From Clostridium septicum (GTDB lineage: Bacteria > Bacillota > Clostridia > Clostridiales > Clostridiaceae), in contig NZ_CP023671.1 in the NCBI RefSeq assembly GCF_003606265.1, positions 434,001 to 498,000 of the forward strand: a stretch of 64,000 nt of DNA, in the 5' to 3' direction. Below, one piece after another: positions 34,510 to 44,544 of the stretch (its first letter is position 1; every line of letters starts with the position of its first letter). The notes beneath the pieces are model-generated. The model worked only from the letters and a program-made list of their open reading frames with translations, searched no databases and was not told the DNA's origin. A program made the translations under genes and the position numbers.

Positions 34510-35214
34510 TTAAATAAATAGTTCCTTAAATTCCTTGCATTTATCCTTATCCATTGCGGGAACACCCTCTAGTCTATATTTTAATCCTAGATTTTCATAT
34601 TTATTAACTCCTAATAAATGATATGGTAATAATTCTACTTTTTCTACATTTCTCAATGTATTTACAAAATCCTTAAGCTTTAACATATACTCTAAAGAGT
34701 CCGTTTTGCCTGGTACAACTACCTGCCTTATCCAAATCTTTGTACCTAATCTTTGACATGCATCTAAGAATTTTTTAGTCTCAGCCATGTTTATACCAGT
34801 CATATCCTTATAACCTTCTTCAGTTAAATGCTTAACATCATATAATACTAAATCAGTATATTTTAGTATCTCATCATAATTACCATATCCCACACCTGAT
34901 GTATCTAAGCAGGTATGTATTCCTGTTTCCTTACATAGTTTTAATGCCTCTAATAAAAATTCTGGTTGTCTTAAAGGATCTCCACCTGAAAATGTAACTC
35001 CACCTCCAGATGATTTAAAGTAATTTTTAAATCTTTCAATTTTATTTACTAATTCTTGTGGAGTATATTCTTCCCCTCCCTCTTCTTTCCATGTATCTGG
35101 ATTATGGCAATAAAGACATCTTAACGCACATCCTTGCATAAACACCACAACTCTTATACCTGGTCCATCTACCAATCCCATACTTTCTATTGAATGTATT
35201 CTTCCCTTAAGCAT
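34510..35214 (-). CDS. pflA: Pyruvate formate-lyase activating enzyme
   Basis: The 234-aa radical-SAM enzyme has the cluster motif C29-x3-C33-x2-C36 (GCALRCLYCHNP) and the SAM-binding GGVTFSGGDPL (about 67-77). It uses reduced electron donors and S-adenosylmethionine to place the glycyl radical on PflB. The ATG at 35214 is preferred because AGGAGG sits 9 nt upstream; the ATG at 35223 directly abuts the ribosome site. It is downstream of pflB in the same direction, separated by a hairpin at 35313-35342. Confidence 0.95.
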   Translation of the reverse strand: MLKGRIHSIESMGLVDGPGIRVVVFMQGCALRCLYCHNPDTWKEEGGEEYTPQELVNKIERFKNYFKSSGGGVTFSGGDPLRQPEFLLEALKLCKETGIHTCLDTSGVGYGNYDEILKYTDLVLYDVKHLTEEGYKDMTGINMAETKKFLDACQRLGTKIWIRQVVVPGKTDSLEYMLKLKDFVNTLRNVEKVELLPYHLLGVNKYENLGLKYRLEGVPAMDKDKCKEFKELFI

Positions 35215-35312
35215 ATATTGCATCCTCCTACAAATGAAATTTTATGATTAATCACAACTAATTATTTATATAAAATAAGTACTTATCATTAATCTTCAAT
35301 TTATTATTAACA

Positions 35313-35342
35313 TTCCCCTACCTAATTAAATAGGTAGGGGAA
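35313..35342 (-). terminator. Hairpin between pflB and pflA
   Basis: TTCCCCTACCTA (35313-35324) and TAGGTAGGGGAA (35331-35342) form a perfect 12-bp stem over a 6-nt loop. No T-run follows on the minus strand, so it is more likely a partial terminator or a 3'-end stabiliser that lets pflB exceed pflA. Confidence 0.6.
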
Positions 35343-35355
35343 CACTTAAGATCTA

Positions 35356-37584
35356 TTATATACTTTGATGGAATGTTCTACTTATAACTTCCATTTGTTG
35401 TTCTCTAGTTAATCTTGTAAAGTTAACTGCATATCCTGAAACTCTTATAGTTAATGTTGGATATTTATCTGGGTTTTCCATTGCATCTAATAATGTTTCT
35501 CTATTAAATACATTAACATTTAAGTGATGAGCTCCTTGAGTGAAGTATCCATCAAGAATTCCAACTAAGCTGTTTACTCTTTGTTCTTCATCTTTTCCTA
35601 AAGCATCAGGCACTATTGAGAATGTATTAGAAACACCATCTTGACAAACTGAGTTATAAGGAATCTTAGCAACTGAATTTAATGAAGCTAATGCACCATT
35701 TTCATCTCTTCCATGCATTGGGTTAGCTCCTGGAGCAAGTGGCTCTCCTAATTTTCTTCCGTCTGGAGTTGATCCTGTTTTCTTACCATAAACTACATTT
35801 GAAGTTATAGTTAAAATTGATAAAGTATGCTCTGCATTTCTGTATAATGGATGCTTCTTTAATTCATCAGAGAACTTAGTTACTAATTCTACCGCTAAAT
35901 CATCAACATTATCATTATCATTTCCGTATTTAGGGAAATCTCCTTCAATTTCAAAATCAACTGCTATTCCAGCTTCATTTCTTATTGGCTTAACCTTTGC
36001 GTACTTAATAGCTGATAATGAATCTGCTGCAACTGAAAGTCCAGCTATACCAAATGCCATTAATCTACCTACTTCAGTATCATGTAAAGCCATTTGTCCT
36101 GCTTCATAAGCATATTTATCATGCATGAAGTGAATAACATTCATTGTATCTACGTATAATTTTGCAACATACTCTAAAACACCATTATAAGCATCTTTAA
36201 CCTTATTAAAGTCTAAAACTTCATCAGTTATTGGTTTTAATCCTTTAATTACAGTTTTTCCTGACTTTTCATCAACTCCACCATTTATAGCATATAGTAA
36301 AGCTTTGGCTAAGTTTGCTCTAGCTCCGAAGAATTGCATTTGCTTACCAACTTGCATAGCTGATACACAACAAGCAATAGCATAATCATCACCATATATT
36401 GGTCTCATAACTTCATCATTTTCGTATTGGATTGCATCTGTCTTTATTGACATTTCAGCACAATACTTTTTGAAGTTTTCTGGTAAGTTTGGTGACCATA
36501 AAACTGTCATATTTGGTTCTGGAGCTGCTCCTAAATTAGTTAAAGTATGTAAATATCTAAAAGAGTTCTTAGTTACAAGGGCTTTTCCATTTATGCCCAT
36601 ACCTCCAATTGATTCTGTAACCCAAGTTGGATCTCCTGCAAATAAATCATTGTATTCTGGTGTTCTTAAGTGTCTAACTAATCTTAATTTTATAATTAGT
36701 TGATCTATTAATTCTTGAGCTTCAACTTCAGTTATAACTCCAGCTGCTAAATCTCTTTCTATATATATATCTAAGAAGTTTGCAGTTCTTCCTATTGACA
36801 TTGCAGCACCATTATTTTCTTTAACAGCTGCTAAATATCCAAAGTAAAGTGCTTGTACAGCTTCTCTAGCATTTGCAGCTGGCTTTGATATATCACAACC
36901 ATATTTATTTGCCATAGCTTTAATTTCACCTAAAGCTCTGATTTGCATGCTAACTTCTTCTCTTTTTCTTACTAATTCATCTAACATATCTCCTTGAAGA
37001 TTATCTAGATCCTTTTGTTTTTCTTCTACTAAGAAATCTATACCATATAAAGCAACTCTTCTATAGTCACCTATTATTCTTCCTCTACCATAAGCATCTG
37101 GAAGACCTGTTAATAAACCTGCACTTCTTGCTGCTCTTGTTTCCTTAGTATAAGCATCGAAAACTCCTTGATTATGAGTTTTTCTATATGCTGAAAAATG
37201 ATTTTCTATATCTTTATCTAATTCATATCCATAAGCTTCGCATGAAGTTTTAACCATTCTCATTCCGCCAAATGGATTAACTATTCTCTTTAATGGAGCA
37301 TCTGTTTGTAAACCAACAATTACTTCATTATCTTTGTCAATATAACCTGCTTCAAAGTTGTCAATTCCTGATACTCTATCAGTAGCTATATCTATAATTC
37401 CTTTTTTTATTTCCTCGATAATTAAATCTCTAGACTTTCCCCAAACTCTAGATGTTTTATCTGAAATAGGAGCTAAGAAGCTTGAATCACCTTCATATAG
37501 CTTGTAGTTTTTTTGTATAAAGTTTCTAACGTCAATTTTTTCTTTCCAGCTTTCGCCTTTAAATCCTTCCCATTGTGGAAACAT
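35356..37584 (-). CDS. pflB: Formate C-acetyltransferase (pyruvate formate-lyase)
   Basis: The 742-aa glycyl-radical enzyme has the catalytic cysteine pair in [10 protein letters not shown] (about 410) and the radical site RVSG717YAV near the C-terminus. It converts pyruvate and CoA to acetyl-CoA and formate in anaerobic fermentation and supplies one-carbon units. Length and motifs are those of true PFL, not of the diol dehydratase-type relatives. Activated by the downstream pflA product. GGGGAGG precedes the ATG, and a good promoter lies 60 bp upstream. Confidence 0.97.
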   Translation of the reverse strand: MFPQWEGFKGESWKEKIDVRNFIQKNYKLYEGDSSFLAPISDKTSRVWGKSRDLIIEEIKKGIIDIATDRVSGIDNFEAGYIDKDNEVIVGLQTDAPLKRIVNPFGGMRMVKTSCEAYGYELDKDIENHFSAYRKTHNQGVFDAYTKETRAARSAGLLTGLPDAYGRGRIIGDYRRVALYGIDFLVEEKQKDLDNLQGDMLDELVRKREEVSMQIRALGEIKAMANKYGCDISKPAANAREAVQALYFGYLAAVKENNGAAMSIGRTANFLDIYIERDLAAGVITEVEAQELIDQLIIKLRLVRHLRTPEYNDLFAGDPTWVTESIGGMGINGKALVTKNSFRYLHTLTNLGAAPEPNMTVLWSPNLPENFKKYCAEMSIKTDAIQYENDEVMRPIYGDDYAIACCVSAMQVGKQMQFFGARANLAKALLYAINGGVDEKSGKTVIKGLKPITDEVLDFNKVKDAYNGVLEYVAKLYVDTMNVIHFMHDKYAYEAGQMALHDTEVGRLMAFGIAGLSVAADSLSAIKYAKVKPIRNEAGIAVDFEIEGDFPKYGNDNDNVDDLAVELVTKFSDELKKHPLYRNAEHTLSILTITSNVVYGKKTGSTPDGRKLGEPLAPGANPMHGRDENGALASLNSVAKIPYNSVCQDGVSNTFSIVPDALGKDEEQRVNSLVGILDGYFTQGAHHLNVNVFNRETLLDAMENPDKYPTLTIRVSGYAVNFTRLTREQQMEVISRTFHQSI

Positions 37585-37621
37585 TTTAATTCCTCCCCTA
37601 TGTCATTTTTTTAACAATTTT

Positions 37622-37650
37622 ATTATACACGCTAATTATATTTTTGTTAA
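37622..37650 (-). promoter_or_regulatory. Promoter of pflB
   Basis: Minus-strand TTAACA (37645-37650), 17-bp spacer ending in TG, TATAAT (37622-37627), an extended -10. A half-site TTGTTAA just downstream recalls a Rex box but the second half is poor. Confidence 0.75.
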
Positions 37651-37753
37651 TAGCATTTTTTAATATATAAGGTTTTTCTTGTAAATATATTAAATTTTAA
37701 TACCCCTATATATACATTTGAACAATTTTACTTTAATTAAACTTAAAAATAAA

Positions 37754-38851
37754 TTATTTACTTATTATTCCAAATATTTTATTTAAAGTAATGTAAACTT
37801 CTTCTCCACATACTTTATTAATAATATTCAAACAAGACTCTATGCTTCCAATAATGTTAGATGATATTACTACTTTACCATTATCTACAAAATTTGACTT
37901 AATTATTTTATCTTTCCCAAAATTTTCTAGTAATTCATTTTTAACCTCTTTTATTTCTGGAATTGATAATCCATCTATAATGTGATTTTCTAATAAAAAA
38001 TAAATACCTGTTGAGAAACTTAATAAATAATCACAATTATTATAATTTAAAAATATATAATCCATCATAATTTTATTAGATATACATACCTCTTTAGTTG
38101 CTCCACCCGGAATTATTAGTATATCTTTTTCTTCGTTATCCTCATTGAAAACTTTTGATAATATACTAATGTTATATTGTAAATTACTCTTTCCTGTATA
38201 TGATACTCCAGTTACTTCAAATAACTCTTCTTTTAATATTTCATTAGCTTTATTAAAAATTTTAAAAGGTATCATATACTCAATTATATCCATATTATCA
38301 TAAGCTAAAACTTTAACTTTTCTTCTTTTTTTAATCCTAGAATTTAAAAACATTTCTTTAGTTACTTTATATGTGGTTTGTTCTCTAAATCTACCAAACT
38401 TTTCAAATCCAACTTTTTTAAAAGTCTTTTTAGCAGCTTTAGTTGTTATTGTATCTATTAACGACTCTCCGCAAAATTCTAAAAAATAATATTCAAGTAA
38501 TAGCCTTAGTGCTTCCTCTCCATATCCATTGCCTCTATAATCTATGTGTATTTTAATGTTTATTCTAGCTACTTTAGTTGCAGAATCATAACCATGAAAA
38601 CTAACTTCACCTATAGCTACATTATCTATGGTATATATTAGACAGTAAAAATTTTTTCCATCTGTAGGATACACCATTTTTTTATAAAACATATCCCATT
38701 TATCTTTTTTGAAGGAATAAACTCCTCCAATATCAGCCATTGTTTCTTTATGTCCCCATAAATATTCAACAAAAGCTAGTTCTTTAAAAGATGGCTGCTT
38801 TATATAAACACTCTTACCATTTCTTCTGTATAAGTTAACCTTATCATTCAT
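37754..38851 (-). CDS. Fusion of GNAT acetyltransferase and DJ-1/PfpI-like domain
   Basis: The 365-aa protein has an N-terminal GNAT domain (about residues 14-170) with the acetyl-CoA loop YRGNGYGEEALRLLLEYY (about 105-122). A DJ-1/PfpI-type domain follows (about 182-363) and starts KVKVLAYDNMDIIEYMIPF. The nucleophile elbow, normally S-x-C-T-G, reads LLSFSTGIYFLLENHIIDG, so the Cys is replaced by Ser. A late VVISSNIIGSIESCLNII matches the family's C-terminal helix. It might acetylate a small molecule or protein while the second domain binds a ligand. Neither substrate is visible. It is a single gene, upstream of pflB in the same direction but not obviously cotranscribed. Confidence 0.75.
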   Translation of the reverse strand: MNDKVNLYRRNGKSVYIKQPSFKELAFVEYLWGHKETMADIGGVYSFKKDKWDMFYKKMVYPTDGKNFYCLIYTIDNVAIGEVSFHGYDSATKVARINIKIHIDYRGNGYGEEALRLLLEYYFLEFCGESLIDTITTKAAKKTFKKVGFEKFGRFREQTTYKVTKEMFLNSRIKKRRKVKVLAYDNMDIIEYMIPFKIFNKANEILKEELFEVTGVSYTGKSNLQYNISILSKVFNEDNEEKDILIIPGGATKEVCISNKIMMDYIFLNYNNCDYLLSFSTGIYFLLENHIIDGLSIPEIKEVKNELLENFGKDKIIKSNFVDNGKVVISSNIIGSIESCLNIINKVCGEEVYITLNKIFGIISK

Positions 38852-39307
38852 GTAATCACCATTTACTTTTATTTTTAATTATACATAATTTAAACATACC
38901 TATAAAATATCTCATATTATCATACTTTTATCAAGGAATATACATAACTTCTTTAATGATTTAATATTTTTTTAAGAAATTTATTATTAATACTAATTTA
39001 AATCTATTTTACTTATTAGCTACAATCCTTGATTTTGCTATACTTTAATATTTTTAGAATATTTTAGACCTCTAATACTTTTTCTTAGTATTTATAAACT
39101 TTAAGTGTTGTTTTATTAAACTTTAAATACATAAAATTCATTATAACGTTAATACTATCAATGGTTATAGCCTTGAAATTTTTTTAATTATAAACAAAAA
39201 AAATCTTGATTTTTCATTTATAAATTTATATAATATCTTTGTTTGTTTAGTAATTTTAAACATAAGGTTTAGTATAATCAAAGTTTTTAAAGGTGGAAGG
39301 TGTAATT
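38852..39307. other. AT-rich divergent intergenic region
   Basis: About 450 bp between the GNAT fusion and the XRE-cupin regulator. A TATAAT at 39273-39278 is a likely -10 for the regulator, without a clear -35. I see no ORF with a ribosome site and no recognisable structured RNA. Confidence 0.5.
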
Positions 39308-39847
39308 GTGCAAATAGGTGAAAAGATTCGTAGATTAAGAATCGAAAAACAGTTAACTCAAGAAGAACTTGCAAATAGATGCGAATTATCTAAAGGTTTT
39401 ATTTCTCAAGTAGAAAATGATTTAACCTCTCCTTCTATTGCAACTTTAGTGGATATTCTAGAGATATTAGGAACTAACCTAACAGAATTTTTCAGTGAAG
39501 ATAGCGAGGAAAGAGTTACTTATACATATGAAGATATGTTTGAAACAGATAACGAGGATTTAAAATATAAGCTAATGTGGCTTGTCCCTAACGCTCAAAA
39601 AAATGAAATGGAACCAATCATGATAACTTTAGAACCTAAGGGGCAATATATAGAAGAAGAACCTCATGAAGGAGAAGAGTTTGGTTACGTATTATCTGGA
39701 ACTATAGTATTACATTTAGGCGAAAAAAAATTCAAAGTAAAAAAAGGAGAAAGTTTTTACTATAAGCCTAAAGTAAATCATTATATTTCTAATCCTCATA
39801 AAACTCCTGCTAAAGTAATTTGGATTAGTACTCCACCGTCATTTTAA
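39308..39847 (+). CDS. XRE-family regulator with cupin domain, likely polyamine-responsive
   Basis: The 179-aa regulator has an N-terminal HTH_3 domain (IGEKIRRLRIEKQLTQEELANRC to about residue 60). A C-terminal cupin_2 barrel follows (GQYIEEEPHEGEEFGYVLSGTIVLHLG, about 110-175). This two-domain type includes PuuR and other regulators of polyamine and amino-acid genes. It lies 22 bp upstream of potA and probably controls the potABCD operon and itself. The GTG at 39308 is chosen as start because GGAAGGTG lies about 5 nt upstream; an in-frame GTG at 39293 lies inside that site. Confidence 0.88.
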   Translation: MQIGEKIRRLRIEKQLTQEELANRCELSKGFISQVENDLTSPSIATLVDILEILGTNLTEFFSEDSEERVTYTYEDMFETDNEDLKYKLMWLVPNAQKNEMEPIMITLEPKGQYIEEEPHEGEEFGYVLSGTIVLHLGEKKFKVKKGESFYYKPKVNHYISNPHKTPAKVIWISTPPSF

Positions 39848-39869
39848 TTTTTAGAAAGAGGTGTTTATT

Positions 39870-40919
39870 TTGGAACAAAATATTATTGAACTTGAATGTA
39901 TATCTAAGAAATACGGTGATAACACAGTATTAGATAATCTTTCATTAAATATCAAAAAAAATGAATTTTTAACTTTACTTGGTCCAAGTGGATGTGGAAA
40001 AACTACTACACTAAAAATTATTGCTGGATTTGAACAAGCTGATTCTGGAAAAGTCTTATTTAATGGAGAGGATATATCTACCTTACCTCCATACAAAAGG
40101 CAAGTAAACACCGTATTCCAAAAATATGCTTTATTTCCTCATATGAATGTTTATGAGAATATAGCCTTTGGTTTAACAATAAAAAAAGTTGAAAAAAATA
40201 TAATTGATACGAAAGTAAAAGAAATGCTTAAACTTGTTTCTCTTGAAGGGTTTGAGAAAAGAAATATAGATTCATTAAGTGGTGGACAACAGCAAAGAGT
40301 TGCAATAGCTAGAGCTCTAGTTAATGAACCTGAAGTTCTGCTATTAGACGAGCCTTTAGGAGCATTAGATTTAAAACTTAGAAAAGAAATGCAAATAGAA
40401 CTTAAAAGAATTCAACAACGACTTGGAATTACTTTTATCTTTGTAACTCACGATCAAGAAGAAGCATTAACAATGTCTGACACTATAATAGTTATGAATA
40501 AAGGTAAGATTCAACAAATGGGAAGTCCTGAAGACATTTATAATGAACCTTCTAACTCATTCGTTGCTGACTTTATAGGAGAAAGTAATATATTTGATGG
40601 AGTTATGTTAGAAGACTTTAAAGTTAAATTTTCTAATAAAATCTTTGAATGTGTTGATAATGGATTTAAGCAAAATGAATACATAGATGTTGTAATAAGA
40701 CCTGAAGATATAAAAATAGTAAATTCTGATAAAGGGATGTTAACAGGAATAGTTAAATCTGTAATATTTAAGGGCGTTCATTATGAAATAGAGGTTCTAG
40801 AAGGGGATAATTTATGGATAATACATAATACTAAACATGCAGAAGTAAATTCTACAATTGGATTAGATATATATCCTGAAGATATTCACATTATGAGAAA
40901 GGTAAGAAATGATGAATAA
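39870..40919 (+). CDS. potA: Spermidine/putrescine ABC transporter, ATPase
   Basis: The 349-aa ATPase has Walker [10 protein letters not shown] (about 36-44), the signature LSGGQQQR (about 132), Walker [13 protein letters not shown] (about 152) and a C-terminal TOBE domain (about 275-345). It powers polyamine uptake with PotB, PotC and PotD. The TTG at 39870 follows GAGGTG by 6 nt; a GTG at 39861 is part of the ribosome site. The stop codon overlaps the potB start. Confidence 0.93.
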   Translation: MEQNIIELECISKKYGDNTVLDNLSLNIKKNEFLTLLGPSGCGKTTTLKIIAGFEQADSGKVLFNGEDISTLPPYKRQVNTVFQKYALFPHMNVYENIAFGLTIKKVEKNIIDTKVKEMLKLVSLEGFEKRNIDSLSGGQQQRVAIARALVNEPEVLLLDEPLGALDLKLRKEMQIELKRIQQRLGITFIFVTHDQEEALTMSDTIIVMNKGKIQQMGSPEDIYNEPSNSFVADFIGESNIFDGVMLEDFKVKFSNKIFECVDNGFKQNEYIDVVIRPEDIKIVNSDKGMLTGIVKSVIFKGVHYEIEVLEGDNLWIIHNTKHAEVNSTIGLDIYPEDIHIMRKVRNDE

Positions 40920-41763
40920 GATAAAAAATCAAAATAATGGTTTAGAGGCCTCTCCATTTGCTATTTGGAGTGCTCTTTTCATAGTAATCCCTTTATTTAT
41001 TGTACTATTTTTTGGATTTACAATAAAAACCCCTGAGGATGGATATACCTTTTCTATAGAAAATTTTACCAGACTCCTTCAACCTCAATATATAAAAGTC
41101 TTTACTAGGAGTTTATCACTTGCCCTTTCTGCTACTATAGGTTGTTTAGTTTTAGGATATCCTGTAGCTTATATTATTTCTAAAATGACACCTAGTAAAA
41201 GAAACATATTAATTATGTTATTTATTGTTCCTATGTGGATGAATTTTTTACTTAGAACTTACGCCTGGTTACCTATTTTAGGTAAGAATGGTTTTATAAA
41301 TAATATATTATCTCATTTTGGAATAGGACCTTTTACGTTCCTATATAATGATGGAGCTGTTATATTGGGTATGATTTATAATTTTCTACCATTTATGGTT
41401 CTACCAATTTATACAGTACTTACAAAGATGGATCAAAATCTAATAAATGCAGCATCTGATTTAGGTGCTAATAAAAAGCAAATTTTCAGAAAAATAGTTC
41501 TTCCACTAAGTATGCCTGGTGTTATATCTGGTATTACTATGGTATTTATGCCTGCTGTTTCAACTTTTGTTATTTCTAGATTATTAGGTGGAGGCCAATA
41601 TATGCTTATAGGTAATTTAATTGAACAACAATTTACTACTATGGGTGATTGGAACTTTGGTTCTTCAATATCAATTTTTATGATGATTATAATATTAATT
41701 TCTATGGCTATAATGAATAAATTTGATTCTAGTAATAAAGAAGAGGGAGGTCAATTATGGTAA
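40909..41763 (+). CDS. potB: Spermidine/putrescine ABC transporter, permease
   Basis: The 284-aa inner-membrane permease has about six helices. Its EAA loop reads [25 protein letters not shown] (about 180-204), which contacts PotA. It pairs with PotC to form the channel. The start overlaps the end of potA by 11 nt (an ATG at 40912 is also possible), implying translational coupling. Confidence 0.92.
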   Translation: MMNKIKNQNNGLEASPFAIWSALFIVIPLFIVLFFGFTIKTPEDGYTFSIENFTRLLQPQYIKVFTRSLSLALSATIGCLVLGYPVAYIISKMTPSKRNILIMLFIVPMWMNFLLRTYAWLPILGKNGFINNILSHFGIGPFTFLYNDGAVILGMIYNFLPFMVLPIYTVLTKMDQNLINAASDLGANKKQIFRKIVLPLSMPGVISGITMVFMPAVSTFVISRLLGGGQYMLIGNLIEQQFTTMGDWNFGSSISIFMMIIILISMAIMNKFDSSNKEEGGQLW

Positions 41764-42569
41764 AAAGATTAGAAAATTTTATTAAAAAGTTTTATTTATT
41801 TATAATTTTCTTATTTTTATATGCTCCAATATTTACTTTAATTATCTTCTCTTTTAATGACTCTAAGTCTATGGGAAAATGGTCAGGATTTACCTTAAAG
41901 TGGTATCAAGAACTTTTTAAGAATGAAAGAATATTAGAGGCACTTTTTTATACTATTATTATTGCAATAATTTCCTCTATAGTAGCTACTATAATAGGAA
42001 CTTTAGCTGCAATTGGAATAAATAAATTATCAGGTCCTAAAAAGAAGTTTTTATTAAATATAAATTATCTACCAATTTTAAATCCCGATATAGTTACTGG
42101 TATAGCTTTAATGAGTTTATTTATTTTTATAAGACCTCTTACTAAGTTAGATTTTGGATTTACAACTATGTTACTAGCTCATATTACATTTAATATTCCA
42201 TATGTAGTACTTGCTGTACTTCCAAAACTAAAGCAATTACCTGCAAATGTTACAGATGCAGCGTTAGATTTAGGTGCAACCCCATCTTATGCTTTAAGAA
42301 AAGTAATATTACCTCAAATTAAGCCTGGAATTTTTGCTGGTATGTTAATGGCTTTTACTATGTCAATTGATGATTTTGTAATAAGCTTCTTCACAACAGG
42401 TCCTGGAGTTACAAATCTTTCAATAGAAATTTTCTCTATGGCTAGAAGAGGTATTAAACCTGAAATTAATGCCCTTTCTACTTTAATGTTTATAACAGTT
42501 TTAATTCTATTGCTAATTGCTAATAGAAAAGATTTCACATCAAGAGGTGATAAAGTTGAAAAAACATAA
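41757..42569 (+). CDS. potC: Spermidine/putrescine ABC transporter, permease
   Basis: The 270-aa permease has the EAA loop DAALDLGATPSYALRKVILPQIKPG (about 168-192) and the PotC-typical FTMSIDDFVISFFTTGPG. It is the partner of PotB. GGGAGG lies just before the ATG, which overlaps the potB end by 7 nt. Confidence 0.93.
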   Translation: MVKRLENFIKKFYLFIIFLFLYAPIFTLIIFSFNDSKSMGKWSGFTLKWYQELFKNERILEALFYTIIIAIISSIVATIIGTLAAIGINKLSGPKKKFLLNINYLPILNPDIVTGIALMSLFIFIRPLTKLDFGFTTMLLAHITFNIPYVVLAVLPKLKQLPANVTDAALDLGATPSYALRKVILPQIKPGIFAGMLMAFTMSIDDFVISFFTTGPGVTNLSIEIFSMARRGIKPEINALSTLMFITVLILLLIANRKDFTSRGDKVEKT

Positions 42570-43626
42570 GAAATTAATTTCTTTAATTATTGCTACTGTA
42601 TTTTCTTCTACTTTATTTGTTAGTTGTAATAAAGATTTTAAAAGTAGTTCAAAAGATAGTAAAGTTATAAATGTTTTTAATGCTGGTGATTATATAAATC
42701 CAGATTTAATAGGAAAATTTGAATCTGAGACTGGTATTAAAGTTATATATAATACTTATGATACTAATGAAATAATGTATCAAAAAGTTAAGACTAGTCC
42801 TGGAACTTATGATCTTGTTTTCCCATCAGATTATATGGTTGAAAAAATGATTAAAGAAAACATGGCAGAAAGAATAGATTTTAACAATATTCCAAATTAT
42901 AATAATATTGGTGATGATTATAAAAATCTTTCTTATGATCCAAATAATGAATACTCTATCCCTTATATGTGGGGAACTATAGGAATTATATATAATGCTG
43001 ATAAAATTAAAAATCCAATAGATAGTTGGAATGATTTATGGAATCCAGCTTATAAAAATGAAATCTTTATGTTTGATTCTATAAGAGATACTTTAGCAAT
43101 AGCCTTATTAAAATTAGGATATTCTCAAAACTCTGTTAATCCTAAAGAAATAGATGAGGCTAGCGAAGAATTAATTAAACAAAAACCTTTAGTTCAATCT
43201 TATGTTGTAGATGAAGTTAAAGATAAAATGATAAATGCTGAAGCAGCTATTGCAACAGTTTGGTCTGGAGATGCAGTTTATATTCAAGAAGAAGCTCCTG
43301 ATTTAAATCTTAAATATGTAGTTCCTAAAGAAGGCTCTAATAAATGGTTCGATACTATGGTTATTCCTAAAAATGCTCCAAATAAAACTGGTGCTGAAGA
43401 ATTTATTAACTTCTTATTAGATGCAGAAAATGCAAAAGAAAATGTAGAGTATATAGGTTATGCTACTCCTAATTTAGCTGCTTATGCTTTATTAGATGAA
43501 GAAACTCAAAAAGATGAAACTGTATATCCTAAAAAAGAAGTATTAAATAAATGTGAGATATTTAAAGATTTAGGTGATAAACTTAAACTTTATGATGATG
43601 CGTGGCTTAAAGTAAAAATAAATTAA
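42556..43626 (+). CDS. potD: Spermidine/putrescine-binding lipoprotein
   Basis: The 356-aa binding protein has a lipoprotein signal ending in LFVSC (Cys about 23). The mature part opens with VINVFNAGDYINPDLIGKFE and contains VFPSDYMVEKM, PYMWGTIGI and TVWSGDAVY, all typical of PotD/PotF. The TTG at 42556 lies 6 nt after AGAGGTGA and overlaps the potC end by 14 nt; an ATG at 42517 lacks a ribosome site. It is the last gene of the operon. Confidence 0.93.
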   Translation: MKKHKKLISLIIATVFSSTLFVSCNKDFKSSSKDSKVINVFNAGDYINPDLIGKFESETGIKVIYNTYDTNEIMYQKVKTSPGTYDLVFPSDYMVEKMIKENMAERIDFNNIPNYNNIGDDYKNLSYDPNNEYSIPYMWGTIGIIYNADKIKNPIDSWNDLWNPAYKNEIFMFDSIRDTLAIALLKLGYSQNSVNPKEIDEASEELIKQKPLVQSYVVDEVKDKMINAEAAIATVWSGDAVYIQEEAPDLNLKYVVPKEGSNKWFDTMVIPKNAPNKTGAEEFINFLLDAENAKENVEYIGYATPNLAAYALLDEETQKDETVYPKKEVLNKCEIFKDLGDKLKLYDDAWLKVKIN

Positions 43627-43638
43627 ATTATATACAAA

Positions 43639-43676
43639 AGGATAATAGGTACATAAAGCACCTATTATCCTTTTTT
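43639..43676. terminator. Bidirectional terminator of potABCD
   Basis: AAGGATAATAGGT and ACCTATTATCCTT form a 13-bp stem followed by a T-run. It ends at the stop of the convergent ndk gene. Confidence 0.88.
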
Positions 43677-44085
43677 AATTTTTAAATTTAGGAAACCAAA
43701 GGTTTATTTCCCTTTTAGCACTTTCTATTGAATCAGATGCATGAACACAATTTTCTCTTCCATTAATTCCGAAAAGCTTTCTTATAGTTCCATCTCCAGC
43801 TTTTTCTGGATTAGTAGATCCATTTATCTTTCTGATTCTTGATATAGCATCTTCACCTTCTATAACCAATGCACATAAAGGACTTCTTGTTATATAGTCT
43901 ATTAATCCTTCATAAAAATCTTTTTCTTTATGTTCATAATAATGTTTACTAGCTAAATCTTTTGATATACTTTCCATTTTCAAAGCAGTTATTTTCAGTC
44001 CGTCATTTTCATAAAAACTTATTATTTTCCCAATTAAATTTCTTTCTACTGCGTCAGGCTTTATTAATACTAAACTCCTCTCCAT
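43675..44085 (-). CDS. ndk: Nucleoside diphosphate kinase
   Basis: The 136-aa enzyme starts with the conserved LVLIKPDAVERNLIGKII. The phospho-histidine is H115 in NCVHASDS, where the usual HGSDS has Ala in place of Gly. It transfers the gamma-phosphate between nucleoside triphosphates and diphosphates to balance nucleotide pools. Length is normal. It is monocistronic and divergent from the acylphosphatase gene. Confidence 0.94.
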   Translation of the reverse strand: MERSLVLIKPDAVERNLIGKIISFYENDGLKITALKMESISKDLASKHYYEHKEKDFYEGLIDYITRSPLCALVIEGEDAISRIRKINGSTNPEKAGDGTIRKLFGINGRENCVHASDSIESAKREINLWFPKFKN

Positions 44086-44217
44086 AACTTTACTTCTCCT
44101 TTTATAACAATATGTCTTTTTAATTGTATCATAATTTTCTGAATATTTTAATTCATTATTATTTATTTAAAATTTTTATGTTATAATTTTTATAAATTAA
44201 TTGTGTGGAGGTTTTTT

Positions 44218-44487
44218 ATGATACGATATTATATAACCGTAGAAGGTAGAGTTCAAGGAGTTGGTTTTAGATTCTTTTGTCAAAGTCATGCTAACCTTAT
44301 GAATTTAACAGGATTTGTACATAATATGAATAATGGTATGGTAGAACTTCAAATTCAAGGTAGTAAAGAAGTTATAGATGAATTTATATCCATAGTAAAA
44401 AAGGGGAATTTTTTTATTAAAGTAAAAGATATGTATACAAAAAAAATCCCACTTATAGAAAAAGAAAAAGGATTTAAAATTATTTAA
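44218..44487 (+). CDS. acyP: Acylphosphatase
   Basis: The 89-aa ferredoxin-like fold has the signature GRVQGVGFR with catalytic R18 and catalytic N36 in FVHNMNNGMVEL. It hydrolyses carboxyl-phosphate bonds such as acetyl phosphate. The ATG at 44218 follows GGAGG by 6 nt; a GTG at 44203 is upstream of the ribosome site. The terminator hairpin (44467-44494) overlaps the 3' end of the gene. Confidence 0.92.
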   Translation: MIRYYITVEGRVQGVGFRFFCQSHANLMNLTGFVHNMNNGMVELQIQGSKEVIDEFISIVKKGNFFIKVKDMYTKKIPLIEKEKGFKII

Positions 44488-44494
44488 ATCCTTT
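44467..44494 (+). terminator. Terminator overlapping the acyP stop codon
   Basis: AAAGGATTTAAA and TTTAAATCCTTT pair over ATTA and include the last codons of acyP. Confidence 0.7.
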
Positions 44495-44544
44495 CTTATC
44501 TTGTTATCTATATATGAAAACTTTAACTTTTTATATTTAATTAT

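Noticed and set aside
37585..37621. Rex operator at the pflB promoter
   Set aside because: Only one half-site (TTGTTAA) is good; the second half matches about four of seven bases, so I do not claim it.
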